From: Locusta migratoria | Lineage: Eukaryota; Arthropoda; Insecta; Orthoptera; Acrididae | Direction: 5' to 3' | Assembly: GCA_026315105.1 (NCBI GenBank) | Contig: CM048744.1 | Location: 356,377,168-356,441,167 of the forward strand | Length of the DNA: 64,000 bases | Part shown: one piece after another, positions 9,767 to 20,877 of the stretch | Layout of the letters: every line of letters begins with the position of its first letter | How positions within the stretch are numbered: the stretch's first letter is position 1 | Program-made: the position numbers and the translations under genes | Notes under the pieces: model-generated | Told to the model about the DNA's origin: nothing | The model's database searches: none | Seen by the model: only the letters and a program-made list of their open reading frames with translations

Positions 9767-10490
9767 CATAGAGAGGCTCTTGCAGTGGAATGTTTGGACG
9801 ATTCTAAACTCTTGCCGATGCTGTAAAAGTCGTTAATTTTTTTAAACCAAGGTCAATAAATTTGAGACAGTTTAGTGTTTTGTGTGATGAAATGGGGAGT
9901 GAACACAAAGAGCTTCTACTTCGTTCCAAAGTTCGGTGGTTGTCAAGAGGTAAAGTATTGTCAAGATTCCAGAATGAACCTTTCACTCTGCAGCGGAGTG
10001 TGCGCTGATATGAAACTTCCTGGCTGATTAGAATTGTCCCGCGAAACGCAAAGATACCAGGTTCGAGTCCCGGTTCCGGCACACAATTTTAATCTGCCAG
10101 GAAGTTTCATATCAGCGCACACTCCGCTGCAGAGTGAAAGTTTCATTCTGGAAACATCCCTTAGGCTGTGGCTAAGCCATGTCTCCACCATATTCTTTCT
10201 TCCAGGAGTGCTAATCTTGCAAGGTTCGCCAGGGAGCTTCTGTGAAGTTTGGAAAGTAGGAGGCGAGGTACTGGCAGAAGTAAAGTTGTGAGGCGGCATC
10301 GTGAGTCGTGTCGGGATAGCTAAGTCGGTAGAGCACTTGTCCGCCAAAGGCAAATGTCCCAGGTTCGAGTCCCGGTTCCGGCACACAATTTTCATCTGCC
10401 AGGAAGTTATTGTCAAGATTGTTTGAACTCCATGAGGAACTAAGGAATTTTCTGGAGTATGAAGATTGTGCTGTAACACGTCCACTGTGA
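9767..10490 (+). pseudogene. hAT-type transposase remnant (ZBED5/SCAND3/GTF2IRD2-like), split by a retroposon
   Basis: The forward strand reads HREALAVECLDDSKLLPML (9767 onward), a stop and frame change, then VNFFKPRSINLRQFSVLCDE and KVRWLSRGKVLSR up to 9968. After the composite repeat (9969-10408) the frame resumes with LFELHEELRNFLEYEDC. HREAL and VRWLSRGKVL are hallmark blocks of the hAT-derived transposases related to ZBED5, SCAND3 and GTF2IRD2. Only the central part is present (about 100 codons). The N-terminal BED finger and C-terminal dimerisation domain are not seen. It is probably a relic of an autonomous hAT element. A host gene exon is much less likely because of the stop. Confidence 0.8.
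9969..10408. repeat. Composite tRNA-like retroposon with 12 bp target duplication
   Basis: The target duplication attgtcaagatt is at 9957-9968 and 10409-10420. The interior has forward tRNA-like modules with box B ggttcgagtcccggt (about 10055-10080 and 10360-10380), a palindromic ctctgcagcggagtgtgcgc block in both orientations, and a ggaagtttcat module. It is the same family as 3045-3662, in the opposite overall orientation. The clean duplication lets the interrupted transposase frame be read across the site. Confidence 0.9.
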
Positions 10491-11095
10491 CAGTGTACCG
10501 AAGAAACCTTGTTAACGCGATTAGCTTATTTTTTTATTGTACTCATGTGGATGTGTTGTCACGATACAGGGGAGACAGCATTACGGATATGATACAAGAT
10601 CATTCATCCGCATCCTACCCTCCCTTTGCAACGTCATGGTTTGTCAAAAATTGAACAAGTTCTAATGTTACGCCAAAAATTTAAATAATTGGCAATAGTA
10701 CACGGTGACAAAAAGTTTATGTACCCCTGCTGACTAGGTACTAAAGCAGTGTGTAAGCATTTCCATATTTCTTTCAGGGACTACTTTCCTAAAACCTAGG
10801 GTGGAATCCAGTAGATTCGAGACCCCTGTGAAGCGCATTACTTTAAAAAAATTGAAACTTTCAACAGGTGAAGAAGACTTGTTAACTGAACTATCATGTG
10901 ACTAGACTTTAATAGCGTTTTTCTAAAACAGTGCCTTTCGTACCATTCTTTTAAGGGATACATGATTAGTGCAACATTGGCCAAAGAGTCGGTAGATTTT
11001 ATAAAAATGACGGCGTGGTCTCATACCTAGAAGAATTTTATTGACAAGAAGGCTCTCTACCCACACGTTTATACAGGCTTCTGTCGTTTAAAAAA
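10491..11095. other. Spacer with a small LINE-derived patch
   Basis: Positions 10524-10600 (cacgataca, ggggagacagcattacgg) repeat part of the family B LINE found at 11790-11830, but with an insertion. The rest shows no recognisable gene or RNA. Confidence 0.4.
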
Positions 11096-11099
11096 TGCT

Positions 11100-12139
11100 T
11101 TGAAGTACCTCACAAACGGCTTTTAATTAAATTGCGTGGTTATGAATTATCGCCCAAATTTGCGATTAGATAGGGGATTTCCTGACAGAGAGGACACAGT
11201 TCGTAGTAATCGATGGTAAGGCATCGACTAAAACAGAGGTGATATCGGGCGTTCCACAAGGTTGTGTTATTGGTCCTCTGCTGTTCCGTATTTACATGAT
11301 TAAATGGAAAATGTAAGCAGCTGTCTTAGGTTGTTTCAGATGACGCCGTCATTTACCGTCTACTAAAATCATCTCAAGATCAAAACTAACTGCAGAACGA
11401 TCTGAATAAGATATCACTATGGTGTAAAAATTGGCAATTGACTCTAAATAATGAGAAGTGTAAAGTCGTCCACACGAGTACGAAAAGAAATCCGTTAAAC
11501 TTTGTTTACAAGATAAATTAATCAAATGTGAAGGCCGTAAACTCCACAAAATACCTGGGAATTACAATTAGTTCTGACTTAAATTGGAAAGAACACGGGA
11601 AAGGCGAACCAGACACTGCGTTTTATTGGCAGAACCCTTAAAACATGCAACAGAACTACAAAAGAAACTGCATACACTGCACTTGTCCGTCCATCTTTGG
11701 AGTATTGCTGCCCAGTGTGGGATCCTTATCAGGTGGGTTTGACGGAGGACATCGAAAGAGTCCAAAGAAGAGCAGCTCATTTTTTTATTGTCACGATACA
11801 GGGGAGACAGCGTTACGGATATGATACAGGATCTGGGATGGGAATCATTACAACAACGACGCTTATCGCTGCTGCGTGGGCAACTTACGAAACTACAATC
11901 ACCAACATTCTCCTCCGAATGCGAAAATATATTGTTGACTCCCACTTACATAGGCAGAAATGATCACCAGAGTAAAATACGAGAAATCAGAGCTCGAACG
12001 AAGAGTTTCAGGTGTTCTTTCTTCCCGCGCGCTTTTCGAGAATGGAATGGGAGATAAATAGTATAAAGATGGTTCGATGAACCCTCTGCCATGCTCTTAA
12101 ATGTGATTTGCAGAGTATCCTATTTGGATGTAGAAGTGT
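11100..12139 (+). pseudogene. CR1-group LINE fragment (family B), multiply frameshifted
   Basis: Forward-strand pieces in order: LIKLRGYELSPKF near 11125, SGVPQGC-like sequence near 11245, TLRFIGRTLKTCNRTTKETA near 11610, then LEYCCPVWDPYQVGLTEDIE and RVQRRAAHF (11697-11785), then IREIRARTKSFRCSFFPRAF near 12000. The ATTTTTTTATTGTC patch at 11780 breaks the frame. It ends near a GATGTAGA-type tail (12128-12136). Non-functional because of many stops. The order of motifs is normal for this family, so it is one decayed insertion rather than a mosaic. Confidence 0.82.
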
Positions 12140-12354
12140 CGGTCACCCGTGTTGGAACGGAATGTGCAGCAGGCAGGCAAGGACTTCTGCACGCAGCAGG
12201 ACGGCTGGTTCCCCAAACGGCTGTCTCCAGCGTGGGGCGTATGTGGATGAACTTCGCATTGCTCACGCCGACTATGCCTGATTGGCTTACCGATTCTGGA
12301 CTGAACGACCTTCGTACAGAAACTATTACAATAGTTTCTGCAACAGCGATCTTG

Positions 12355-12640
12355 TATTACTTAATAATTAGTAATACCGTCACCGATCGCATAAATCTTT
12401 TCTACGAATGATGACCAATTCTGGTGAATTAATGGCCCATTTACGGATCGATGTGACTGTGACTTCACTCCATTTGATAACTGCTCTAGGGCGTTCCAAA
12501 CGGGAATACCGCACATTTGCTGCGTACAGTCGCGCAAGAGCAACATGCATCTGAAAATGTCGTATTGGCTCACCAAAACCGCCATCATTCGTAGAAATGA
12601 TTGATGCAATCACTGATTGTATTACTAATTAATAAGAACT
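12355..12640. repeat. Candidate MITE with short inverted ends
   Basis: The left end cttaataattagtaatac (from about 12362) and the complement of the right end cttattaattagtaatac (to about 12635) match at 16 of 18 positions. The interior has no transposase motif. Target duplication is not clear. Confidence 0.45.
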
Positions 12641-12659
12641 TTTAGAACACCCCTTCAAG

Positions 12660-13135
12660 TTTTGCTGTTCGCCCGCCGCGTCTGCTTCCTTCACAACGGC
12701 AGTGCACTGCGGGTCTGCCTGCCTTCTGCTCGCAGGGGCTACTTCTTCAGAGGCGGCACATTTTACCGATACGTGGAGCTTTCCGATTACAATATACCGA
12801 GTATCATGTCATTAGTTTATCAGAATAATAAAACAGTTGTAAGAGACGGTTTAACGTCCCGTCGACATCGTGGTCATTTGAAATCATCAAAATCGTCAAT
12901 ATTCGACGCAACAACAGCAGCACTTTTAGCCACGCGGGTATCGCCAGCAAAGTTTACTGTATGTACATTATATGAAATAATGAGAGCGCTTTTATGGAGA
13001 GCACCACCAATTCCTTTCCTTTCCCAAAGTTTCCAACCCCGAGGTTGGTTTGCAGCAGAGCGCCATTTCTCTCTGTTTTCTTTCATTTCTACGTATGTAC
13101 AATATCTAACATCGTTCACGATCTGATGCATGTAT
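12660..13135. other. Unassigned stretch with long but unrecognised open frame
   Basis: A 154-codon forward frame (12662-13126) spans the region but has no domain I know. The patch ggtttaacgtcccgtcgaca (12850-12869) and the ctccataaaagcgctctcat region look like a dispersed arthropod repeat rather than a gene. I treat the frame as chance. Confidence 0.35.
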
Positions 13136-13159
13136 GACATACTGGGTCCCCGGAGATTT

Positions 13160-13510
13160 CTTCCCTCAAAAGCTCCTTCACCTATTGTTCAGATGATGTT
13201 GCTGTGCTTTAGAATAATGCCTACTAGTTTGTCTGTATGCTGCTCCACAGAGATCTGGTTTCCAGTACTCTTCTAAGAACCTCTTCGTTTATTACTCCCT
13301 CTCTCTCCAGATGACCATCATCCTTCAACAACACGTCCTCTGTTATCTGCTGGGTATATTCCGGTCTCTTTTTTCACCTGTCGTTTTCTCTACGGCTCCC
13401 ACTTGTATGACGTCTTACCACATATTCTTCCATCCCGTCCTTGACAGCGATTTCCATGTGGTCGTTTCTTCGCCGACTCCACAGAGAACCTCTCCAATCC
13501 TTTATCTTAT
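13160..13510 (-). pseudogene. C-terminal fragment of a second RTE-like LINE family
   Basis: Reverse-strand reading gives GVINEEVLRRVLETRSLWSS, which aligns with the VTNEEVLNRIGEKRNFW segment of the intact LINE at 48 kb. Nearby pieces are degraded. It is too diverged to be the same family as the neighbour at 13637. Short and broken; the family assignment is an inference from that one block. Confidence 0.45.
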
Positions 13511-13636
13511 CGGGCCACCCATCTTTTAACATTCGTCTGATGCACCACAACCCAAATACTCAGATGGTCCAACGTACAATACGTAAACGGCTCGAAACCA
13601 GATATCCACACGCTCTGTACCCATAATAGCGTTGAA

Positions 13637-14541
13637 ACAAATATTGTTGTTGTTGTTGTTCTTGTGGTCTTCAGTCCGACGGCTGGTTTGATGCAGCTCT
13701 CCACGATACCCCGTCCTCAGGAAGACTCTTCACATAAGAACGGAAACCTACATCTGTCTGAATCTGCTTACTGTATCCATCTCGTGGTCTTCCTCTGCGG
13801 TTTTTACCCCACACACTTCCCTCCAATGCTAAATTCATAATTCCTCGATGTCTAAGACTGTGTCCTACCAACCGATCCCTTCTTTTAGTCAAGGTATACC
13901 AGAAATTTCTTTTCTCGCCAATTCTGTTCACTACCTCCTCATTAGTTACGCGATCCACCCACCTAATCTTCATCATTCTTCTGTAACACCGCATTTCAAA
14001 AGCCACTATCCTCTTTCTGTCTGCACTGATTTTCTTCCATGTTTCACTGCCATACAAGGCAACACTCCACACAAATGCCTTCAGAAAGGACTTCCTTGTG
14101 CTTAAATCAATATTCGATGTTACCAAATTTCTTTTTCATGGACGCTTTTCTACCCGTGGCCATTCTGCATTTTATATTCTCTGTACTGCGACCATCATTT
14201 GTTATTTTACTGCCCAAGTAACAAAACTCATCTACCTCCTTCATTGTTTCGTTACCTAATCTAATTCCCTCAGGATCACCTGATTTTCTTAGACTGCACT
14301 CCATTACCCTATTTTTGCTCTTGTTAATCTTCATCTTTTATGCACCTTTCAGCACACTATCCATTCCGTTCAACTGTTTTTCCAGGTCCTTTCCAGTCTC
14401 TCATAGAATTACTATGTCGTCATCAAAACGCAATGTTTTTAATTCTTCACCCTGAACTTTAATTCCTTCTCCAAATTTCTCATTGCTATGCTTTATAGCT
14501 TGCTCAATGTACAAATTGAATAACATTGTAGGAAGGCTACA
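13637..14541 (-). pseudogene. 5'-truncated RTE-like LINE, same family as the intact copy
   Basis: The reverse strand covers the last third of the RT protein: NLYIEQ near 14520, INKSKNRVMECSLRKSGDPE, DEFCYLGSKITNDGRSTENI, FLKAFVWSVALYGSETW, RWVDRVTNEEVVNRIGEKRN, GRPRDGYSKQIQTDVGFRSY and WRAASNQPSD. A frameshift near 14110 splits two open parts (13671-14126 and 14107-14334). The 3' tail is a (CAA)n run at 13640-13660. The same 3' sequence and tail occur at 51.3, 59.1 and 63.1 kb. It is dead, but the C-terminal 151 codons remain open. Confidence 0.9.
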
Positions 14542-14990
14542 CAAAAGGCCGAATTACTAAGCTATTTCACAGAGGAGGACTGCGCTGTAGTTTCTCCTCT
14601 AAATCATCGCACAGATGACAAAATGGCAGATATTGTAATAAGCGTCAGAGGGATAGAAAAACAATAGAAATTGCTCAACACAGGAAAGGCTGCCAATCTT
14701 ATCGAATACAAATCCGATTTCACAATTAGTGTGCGAAGGAACCTGCTCCACCCCCGAATCAGCAGTGTACCGAAGATCTCAACAACAACAATGTGTTCCT
14801 AAGGATTGGAAAAAACCGCACATCATTCCCTGTGACAAGAAGGTCGTATATCATATGTGCAGAACTGTAGGCATATCTTTCACATCGGTCAGCTGCAGAA
14901 TTTTGGAACACAATTTTATATTCAAATACCGGAAATCTCCTTTGCGTGAATCAACATGGCTTCCGAAAACAAAGGAAAAAAATATGATTT
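14542..14990 (+). pseudogene. CR1-group LINE fragment (family B), RT finger region
   Basis: Forward frame with QCVPKDWKKPHIIPCDKKVV and VGISFTSVSCRILEHNF (14795-14930), matching the DWK-A-I-P-KKG and SLTSV-CK-LE blocks of CR1-group RTs. Both ends are cut: it abuts a reverse-strand RTE-like fragment on the left and a SINE remnant on the right. Confidence 0.65.
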
Positions 14991-14991
14991 T

Positions 14992-15108
14992 TTGTAAATC
15001 TAAGGGACTTAACTGCTGCGATTATCAGTCTCAAAGCTTACATACTTAATGCAACTTCTGCTAAGCCCAACACACACATCAATGGCCAAGGGAGAATTCA
15101 AACTTCCG
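14992..15108 (-). repeat. Truncated SINE (subfamily C) remnant
   Basis: Contains ctaagggacttaactgctgc, then cacacacatc and gggagaattcaaacttccga, which follow the reverse-strand order of the subfamily C SINE at 21411-21595. The head is missing. Confidence 0.6.
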
Positions 15109-16620
15109 ACGGCTTTTCAACAGAAAATGCTATATTTACTTTCACTAATGAAATATTAAATGCTCTGAATAATTGGACATCACCCGTTGGGATTTTTTGT
15201 GATCTCTCCAAGACTTTTGATTGTGTAAATCATAGAATTCTTCTAGATAAAATAAAGTATTGTGGTAGGAATGGGACAGTGTAGAAATAGTTTTAATCAT
15301 ACCTAACAAGAAGAGTGCAGATAGTTGACATAAGTAGTTCACATAATATGCAAAAAACAGCTGATTCCACAAAGTGGGGAACAATCAAAAATGGGATGCC
15401 ACAAGGTTCGGTCTTGTACCCTTTGCTGTTCTTAATATACGTTAATGACTTGCAATTCTATATTCATGAAGATGCAGAGCTGGTTCTTTTTGCTGATGAT
15501 ACTAGTTATCACACCTGACAGACAAGGAGTAATTGAAGAAATTGTAAACGACGTCTTTCAGATAATGATTAAGTGGTTCTCACCAAATGGACTATCATTA
15601 AATTTTGATAAAACACAGTACTTACAGTCCCATACAATAAATGGAATGACACCATTAATAAATATAGACTTTGATCAAAAATCTGTAGCAAACGTAGAAT
15701 ATTCAAAAATTTTAGGTGTATGCGTTGATGAGGGGTTGAACTGGAAAAAACGAAGATCTGCTGAAACGTTTGAGTTCAGCTATCTATGCTATTAGGGTAA
15801 TTGCAAATTTTGGCGATATACATCTCAGTTAATTAGCTTACTATGCCTATTTTCAATCTCTGCTTTCGTATGGCATCACTTTCTGGGGTAATTCATCATT
15901 GAGTAACAACTTATTCATTGCACAAAAGCGTGTAATCAGAATAATTGCTGGAGCCCATCCAAGATCATCCTGCATACACTTATTTGAGCCGGCCGCGGTG
16001 GCCGAGGGGACTGTGGCGCGCCGGTCACGGTCTGCACGGACACTACGGTAGGGGGTTCGAATCCACCCTCGGGCATGGATGTTTGTGCCGTCCTTAGTGT
16101 TAGCTAGTTCATAAGCAGTTTGTAGGTTTAGAAACTGATGGCCCCGTAGTTAAGTCCCAGAAGCTATACAAACAAACACTTATTTGAAGAGCTAGGGATC
16201 TTCACAGCACCTTCGCAGTATAAATATTCACTTATGAAATTTGTTATTACCAATCCCACTGAATTCAAAAGCAATAACAGTACATTTCAACAACACTAGG
16301 AGAAACAATGCTCTTCAGTATTCAAGGTTAAATCTAGCCTTGGCACAGAAGGGGGTGAATTATGCTACCACAAAAGTCTTTGTCATGTACGAAACAGCAT
16401 TAAAAGCCTGACAGCCAACTAGGATTTAAAAATAAAAGAATTTCTGAATGGCAACTCCTTTTACACTATAGATGAATTGTTAGATATAAATTAGTAATTC
16501 TGAAAAAAATTGTGTCATGTAATATTTAAAACAAAGTAATAATTTGTAAAGACACCTTTCATTAACCTGACACGTTCCACATCATTACGAAGTGTCGTAT
16601 TCAGGATCTATGGAACAAGT
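15109..16620 (+). pseudogene. CR1/Jockey-group LINE (family A), broken and SINE-interrupted
   Basis: Starts in the RT domain (STENAIYTFTNEILNALNN, DLSKTFDCVNH), then MPQGSVLYPLLFLIYVNDLQ (15390-15455), LVLFADDTS (15480-15510), a thumb region, and after the SINE a C-terminal tail ending in cacgttccacatcattacga (16567-16586) and ctattctaatct (16622-16633). The catalytic FADD is intact but several stops interrupt the frame. A close relative with the same 3' end is at 55170-57235. The family name is mine. Confidence 0.85.
15988..16175 (+). repeat. tRNA-derived SINE inside a LINE, 12 bp target duplication
   Basis: The target duplication acacttatttga is at 15976-15987 and 16176-16187. The head is ccggccgcggtggccgaggg, box B gggttcgaatccaccc, and the body gttaagtcccagaagctata. 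Full length. Younger than the host LINE. Confidence 0.95.
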
Positions 16621-16624
16621 ACTA

Positions 16625-16767
16625 TTCTAATCTATTGAATTGAGGGTTTCCTAGATAGGAGAAAGCAGCAAGTCATTCTGAATGGAGAGAAGTCCTCAGG
16701 CATTAAAGTGATCTCAGGCGTGCCCCAGGGGAGTGATAAAGGACCGACGCTTTTCACATAATGTATA
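16625..16767 (+). pseudogene. CR1-group LINE RT fragment (family B)
   Basis: Forward frame GFLDRRKQQVILNGEKSSGI, then KVISGVPQGSDKGPTLFT and a stop. It is cut off abruptly at 16768. The rest of a family B element resumes in the same orientation at about 19190, so the two may be parts of one insertion split by the DNA between them. Confidence 0.68.
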
Positions 16768-17639
16768 CCGTATTTGCCGGCATGTAAGACGTACTGGCGT
16801 ATAAGACGCACCCCACTTTTAAGAACCTTTTTTTAGGAAAAAAAATCACACCTAATACATCTATTGCAATATAATATTGTAACACATTTGGTCATGTACA
16901 TAAAATATTTAAGGCAAAGCCTTCGAGTAGTGTTCATAAAACTTAGGCAGTGAAGTTTCTGGACATTTTGCGCTTATTCAAACGGATATTTCGCCTATCG
17001 CTGTTTACAGTGCATACAGACAATGACGTGATGGTTGACGAGAGAGCGCCTTAAAGGCTTACGACATTGACACCTAGGTGGCTCTGCATACGATTGCTCC
17101 GATCAGACAACGCACCGAATATCAGTTCGCCAACCTCGCGCGACGAGTAGGGAGTTTTCCCGTCTAAAATGACGCGTTTTGAGAATTTATTGTGGAGCGC
17201 AAAATATTTATGTGATTGTTATTGTGATGTTCCATAAACTGATGGATGGTTTGCGTCTATGTATTGATCGGCGCACTGTATGGGACACAGCATTTTATAA
17301 CATCAAAAATACGACAGCTGTGAGATGCAGAAGCTGTGCAAACACCACAAAACATACTTGTGTACATATTTGCACTTGAGAATGCGAATAAATTCTCAAA
17401 TATCTTCAGGTGAGACAAGGACAATTACGTCAGCAGCGTTTCATTATTCAAATAATGAATAATACCGTTACAGGATTGCCGAAAAGAATCGATTATGATG
17501 AATGAAGTTACGTCGAAAGTTTCTACTTCCTATGGAATTACCAGTTTCAGTTACGCTTGGCACTAACGATAGTACAAAATTCAGGAAACCTTTACTACAT
17601 AATAAAGTTCCTGATGGGTATTTTGGTGCATATTATGTG
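16768..17639 (+). other. Left part of an inserted block, with a 'taagacgcac' terminal-like motif
   Basis: Begins accgtatttgccggcatgta, then cgtataagacgcacccc. A related ccggcatataagacgcac occurs in the same orientation at 19066-19083, near the far end of the block. The interior has small open frames with no known domain. It could be a DNA transposon or satellite-like unit; no transposase is recognisable. Confidence 0.4.
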
Positions 17640-18925
17640 CATGTTGTTGTTATGGTCTTCAGTCCGGAGACTGGTCCTGAGCATGACTTTTCATCTCGTC
17701 ATAAGAACGACAACCCACATCCACTTGAATCTGTTTACCATACGCGTCTCTTGGTCTCCATCTGCGATTTTTACCCCACACACTTCCCTCCAATGCTAAA
17801 TTTACGATTCCTCGATGTCTAAGAATGTGTCCTAGCAATCGATCCCTTCTTTTGGTTAGGGTATGCCAAAAATTCCTTTTCTCACCAATTCTGTTCAGTA
17901 CCTCTTCATTAGTTATGCAATCTACCCATCTAATCTTCAGCATTCTTCTGTATCACCACATTTCAAAAACCTCTATTCTCTTCCTGTCCTCACTGTGTAT
18001 AGTCCATGTTTCACTCCCGCACAAGGCAACACTCCACACAAATGCCTTCAGAAAAGACTTCCATACCCTTAAATTAATATTCGATGTTAGCAAATTTCTC
18101 TTTTCAAAAATGCTTTTCTTCCCATTGGCATTCTACATTTTATATCCTCTGTACTGCGACCGCCATATATAATTTTACTACCCAAGTAACAAAACTCATC
18201 TACCACCTTCATCGTTTATTTACGCAATCTAATTCCTTCAGCATAGCCTGAATTTCTACGACTGTTGTTTTGCTCTTCTTAAAGTTCATTTTATACGCTC
18301 TCTTCAAGACACTCTCCATACCATTCAACTGCTTTTCCAGGTCTTTTGCTGCATCTGACAGAATTACAATGTCATCAGCAAAACGCAATGTTTCTTCACC
18401 CTGAAATTTAATCCCTATTCCAAATTTTTCCTTGCTTTCCTTCACCGCTTGCTCAGTGTACAAATTGAGTAACATCGGAGAAAGACTACAACCCTGTCTT
18501 ACTCCCTTCCCAACTAATGCTTCCCTTTCATGCCCTTCGAGTTCAATAACTGTGATCTGACTTTTTTACAAGTTGTGAATAACTCCTTTCCCTGTATTTC
18601 ACCCTTGCTGACTTCAGAATTTGAAAGATTCTTCTATTATAAGTCGTAAAGTGAGTATTGCCTCCCGGGTTCCTACGTTCCTCCTGGCCGGCCGCGGTGG
18701 CCGAGGGGACTGAGGCGCTCCAGTCACGGTGTGCACGGCCACGACGATCTGGGGTTCGAATCTCCCCTCGGGCATGGATATTTGTGCCGTCCTTAGCATA
18801 AGGTAGTTGATAAGTAGTTTGTAAGTTTAGGGACTGATGACCCCGTAGTTAAGTCCCATGAGCTTAACAAAAATTTGAACATTTCGTTCCTCCTGAATCC
18901 AAACTGATGTGAATATATCAAATAA
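17640..18925 (-). pseudogene. RTE-like LINE fragment, SINE-interrupted
   Basis: Reverse strand from right: QFGFRRN-like sequence at about 18900, then (past the SINE) VGTREAILTLRLIIEESFKF, a GVRQGCSLSPMLLNLYTEQA region, LRFADDIVILSDAAKDLEKQ (FADD intact), then TNEEVLNRIGEKRNFWHTLT and GRPRDAYGKQIQVDVGCRSY. Several frameshifts. The 3' end at 17643 lacks the long (CAA)n seen elsewhere. Same family as the intact copy at 48 kb. Confidence 0.88.
18687..18884 (+). repeat. tRNA-derived SINE inside RTE-like fragment, 11 bp target duplication
   Basis: The target duplication cgttcctcctg is at 18676-18686 and 18885-18895. Full-length head, box B ggggttcgaatctcccc, and tail agcttaacaaaaatttgaac. Removing it restores the LINE reading order. 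Confidence 0.95.
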
Positions 18926-19189
18926 AAACTACGGAAATGTAAGAGAGGATATTAAATGCAAATTTTTCCGCTTAAAACATTCTCCCGCTTAAAACATTAT
19001 CTCCCGCATTTTACACTTTTTTTTATCCCTTGAAAGAACTTGTAGGTACCTACTTTAAGTGTCAACCGGCATATAAGACGCACGCAGCTTTCTAAACCAA
19101 GTTTTGTAGAAAAAGAGGGGACCTCGTAGATAACAGCGGCAGATCAATGAGACTTTTTGCCGTAATTTATCGAGAGGATGCAACACTGG

Positions 19190-20195
19190 GAAAGGGCAGC
19201 GAAATACACGAGGACCCGCAGCGTATTGACGCATGGGGCAGGGAATGGCCCCAACATAAGCAAGCGTAAAGTGTTGCGTCCACATAGACATAAAGATTAT
19301 AATATAACTGTGCAATAGCAGGGCAGACTCTGGATGCAGTTACTGCCATAAAATATCGGGGAGTACACATCAGCGATTTGAAATGGAACGACCATATAAA
19401 GTCAATCGTTGGGTAAGGCACAAGCTAGACTGAGATTCATTGAAAGAATCCTCATGAACAGTAATCCGTCAACAAACGAAGTAGGTTACAAACCTGTCGT
19501 TCGGACACAGTTTGAGAATCACTCCTCAGTGTGGGATCTGTACCAGGTACGGACCGGCCGCGCAATCGTGATGTGGAGCCTAAGACCGATCGGCCAGTCT
19601 CGCGCCGCTAAAAAATATTGTCAACATTTTCCGCGTTCCAACCTCATCAGTCTGTACATCAAACGTCCCTCCTCTGAAGATCGTCCTTAAGTTCTGCTAT
19701 ACTTTTCTAGTCTTGCATCTTTCGTATACATGGTTGCGTGAATAATTTATTTTTGTATTCGTGTACAAGAAATTCTTTCAGACCAGCAGATCAGATTGAA
19801 GGAAGACATAGAACCAGCCAGGTTCGTTACTGGTAGATTCGACCAATGCGCAAGTATCACGGAAATGCTCCGGTAACTCAAATAACGACTGATGGAGGAA
19901 AGACGATGTTCTTTTCGAGAAATTCTGTTGAGGAAATTTAGAGGGACGGAATTTGTAGCTGAGTGTAGAACGATCTTGCTGCCGCCTACTTACATTTCGC
20001 GTAATGATCACAAAGACAAGACAAGAGAAATTGGACCCGTATGGAGGCATATAGGCGTTCTCTTTTTCATCGTTCTATTTGTGAGTGGAAGAGGAAAGAA
20101 AATGCCTAGTGGTGGTACAGTGTACCCTCCGCCACGTATCTTACGGTGGATTGCGGAGTATGTTTGTAGATGTAGGTGTCTTGCAGATCATAAAT
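19190..20195 (+). pseudogene. CR1-group LINE fragment (family B) with an internal insertion
   Basis: Forward pieces: YRGVHISDLKWNDHIKSIVG (19350-19410), KAQARLRFIERIL, a VWDLYQ block near 19540, then an unrelated 19551-19785 stretch, then IRLKEDIEPARF and VTGRFDQCASITEM (19795-19870), EERRCSFREILLRKFRGTEF (19893-19950), and a 3' tail with gtttgtagatgtaggtgt (20163-20180). The short accag on each side of the inserted stretch might be a 5 bp target duplication. Non-functional. Confidence 0.82.
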
Positions 20196-20439
20196 AATCT
20201 GTGATTATCCTCGTAAATTACAGATTATGACAAAAGAATGTACCATCGATCACAGGTACAGCCCAAAAATTCGCGCCTTCGGAGCCCACTTGCGACAAAA
20301 ACTCTTTGTAAACCTATACCTAGTTGTCAGAGGTAACCTACAGATCACTTTTTAACAAAATCGTAATCTATAATCTATGTTCTGCTTGTAAACAAACTAT
20401 CGTCTTTAACTCAGATATGACGTCATTGGTCAAAGTCGA

Positions 20440-20560
20440 CGGGTCGTATCACGGACTTCAGTTGATCGTGTGGTGATCGCTGTGTCCCCAGAGGTGTAGG
20501 GAGCACACTGCGCAGCAAGGGGAGACCCGGGTTCGAATCCCAGTGCGTACAAATTTTTAA
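20440..20560 (+). repeat. Isolated tRNA-like head
   Basis: Box-A-like gtgtggtgatcgctgtgtcc and box-B-like cccgggttcgaatcccagtg with roughly tRNA spacing, but the anticodon arm does not fold and no SINE body follows. Probably the head of another SINE family. Confidence 0.45.
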
Positions 20561-20790
20561 TTTTACCTGTTCGTAGTTAATGTCATACATTCCGTGAATA
20601 TGAATAGATAATTACTGCAGGATCAGAAGTAGTGACTTCTTTTAGGCATGTCAGAAAAAAACAGACAACACAAGTATGCGACTAGTAATACATGTCAGGT
20701 TTCAATTTAGTTTCATTGTTATTTATGGGTAGTTTCTAAAGCTACATTTCTGAGGAGACACTTCCAAAATTGTTGAAATGTTTGTAAAAG

Positions 20791-20870
20791 CCTGCCGCAA
20801 TGGCCGAGCGGTCTGAGGCGCACCAGTCACGTTCTGCAGGGGTACTACGGTCGGGGGTTCGAATCCCCCC
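20791..20870 (+). repeat. SINE head, host of a nested SINE
   Basis: Head cctgccgcaatggccgagcg and box B gggggttcgaatccccc. Interrupted at box B by the next SINE; its body continues at 21071-21144. The two ttcgaatccccc copies (20859-20870, 21071-21082) are the target duplication. Confidence 0.9.
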
Positions 20871-20877
20871 CCCCCCC

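Noticed and set aside
12662..13126. 154-codon open frame as a host gene
   Set aside because: No recognisable domain, no neighbouring exon pattern, and overlap with repeat-like patches; it is probably chance.
19551..19785. A defined mobile element inside the family B LINE
   Set aside because: Only a possible 5 bp accag duplication; no terminal repeats or coding signal, so it is noted within the LINE entry only.
20440..20560. Possible functional tRNA gene
   Set aside because: Box A and box B are present, but the anticodon and acceptor arms do not pair, and similar heads elsewhere belong to SINEs.
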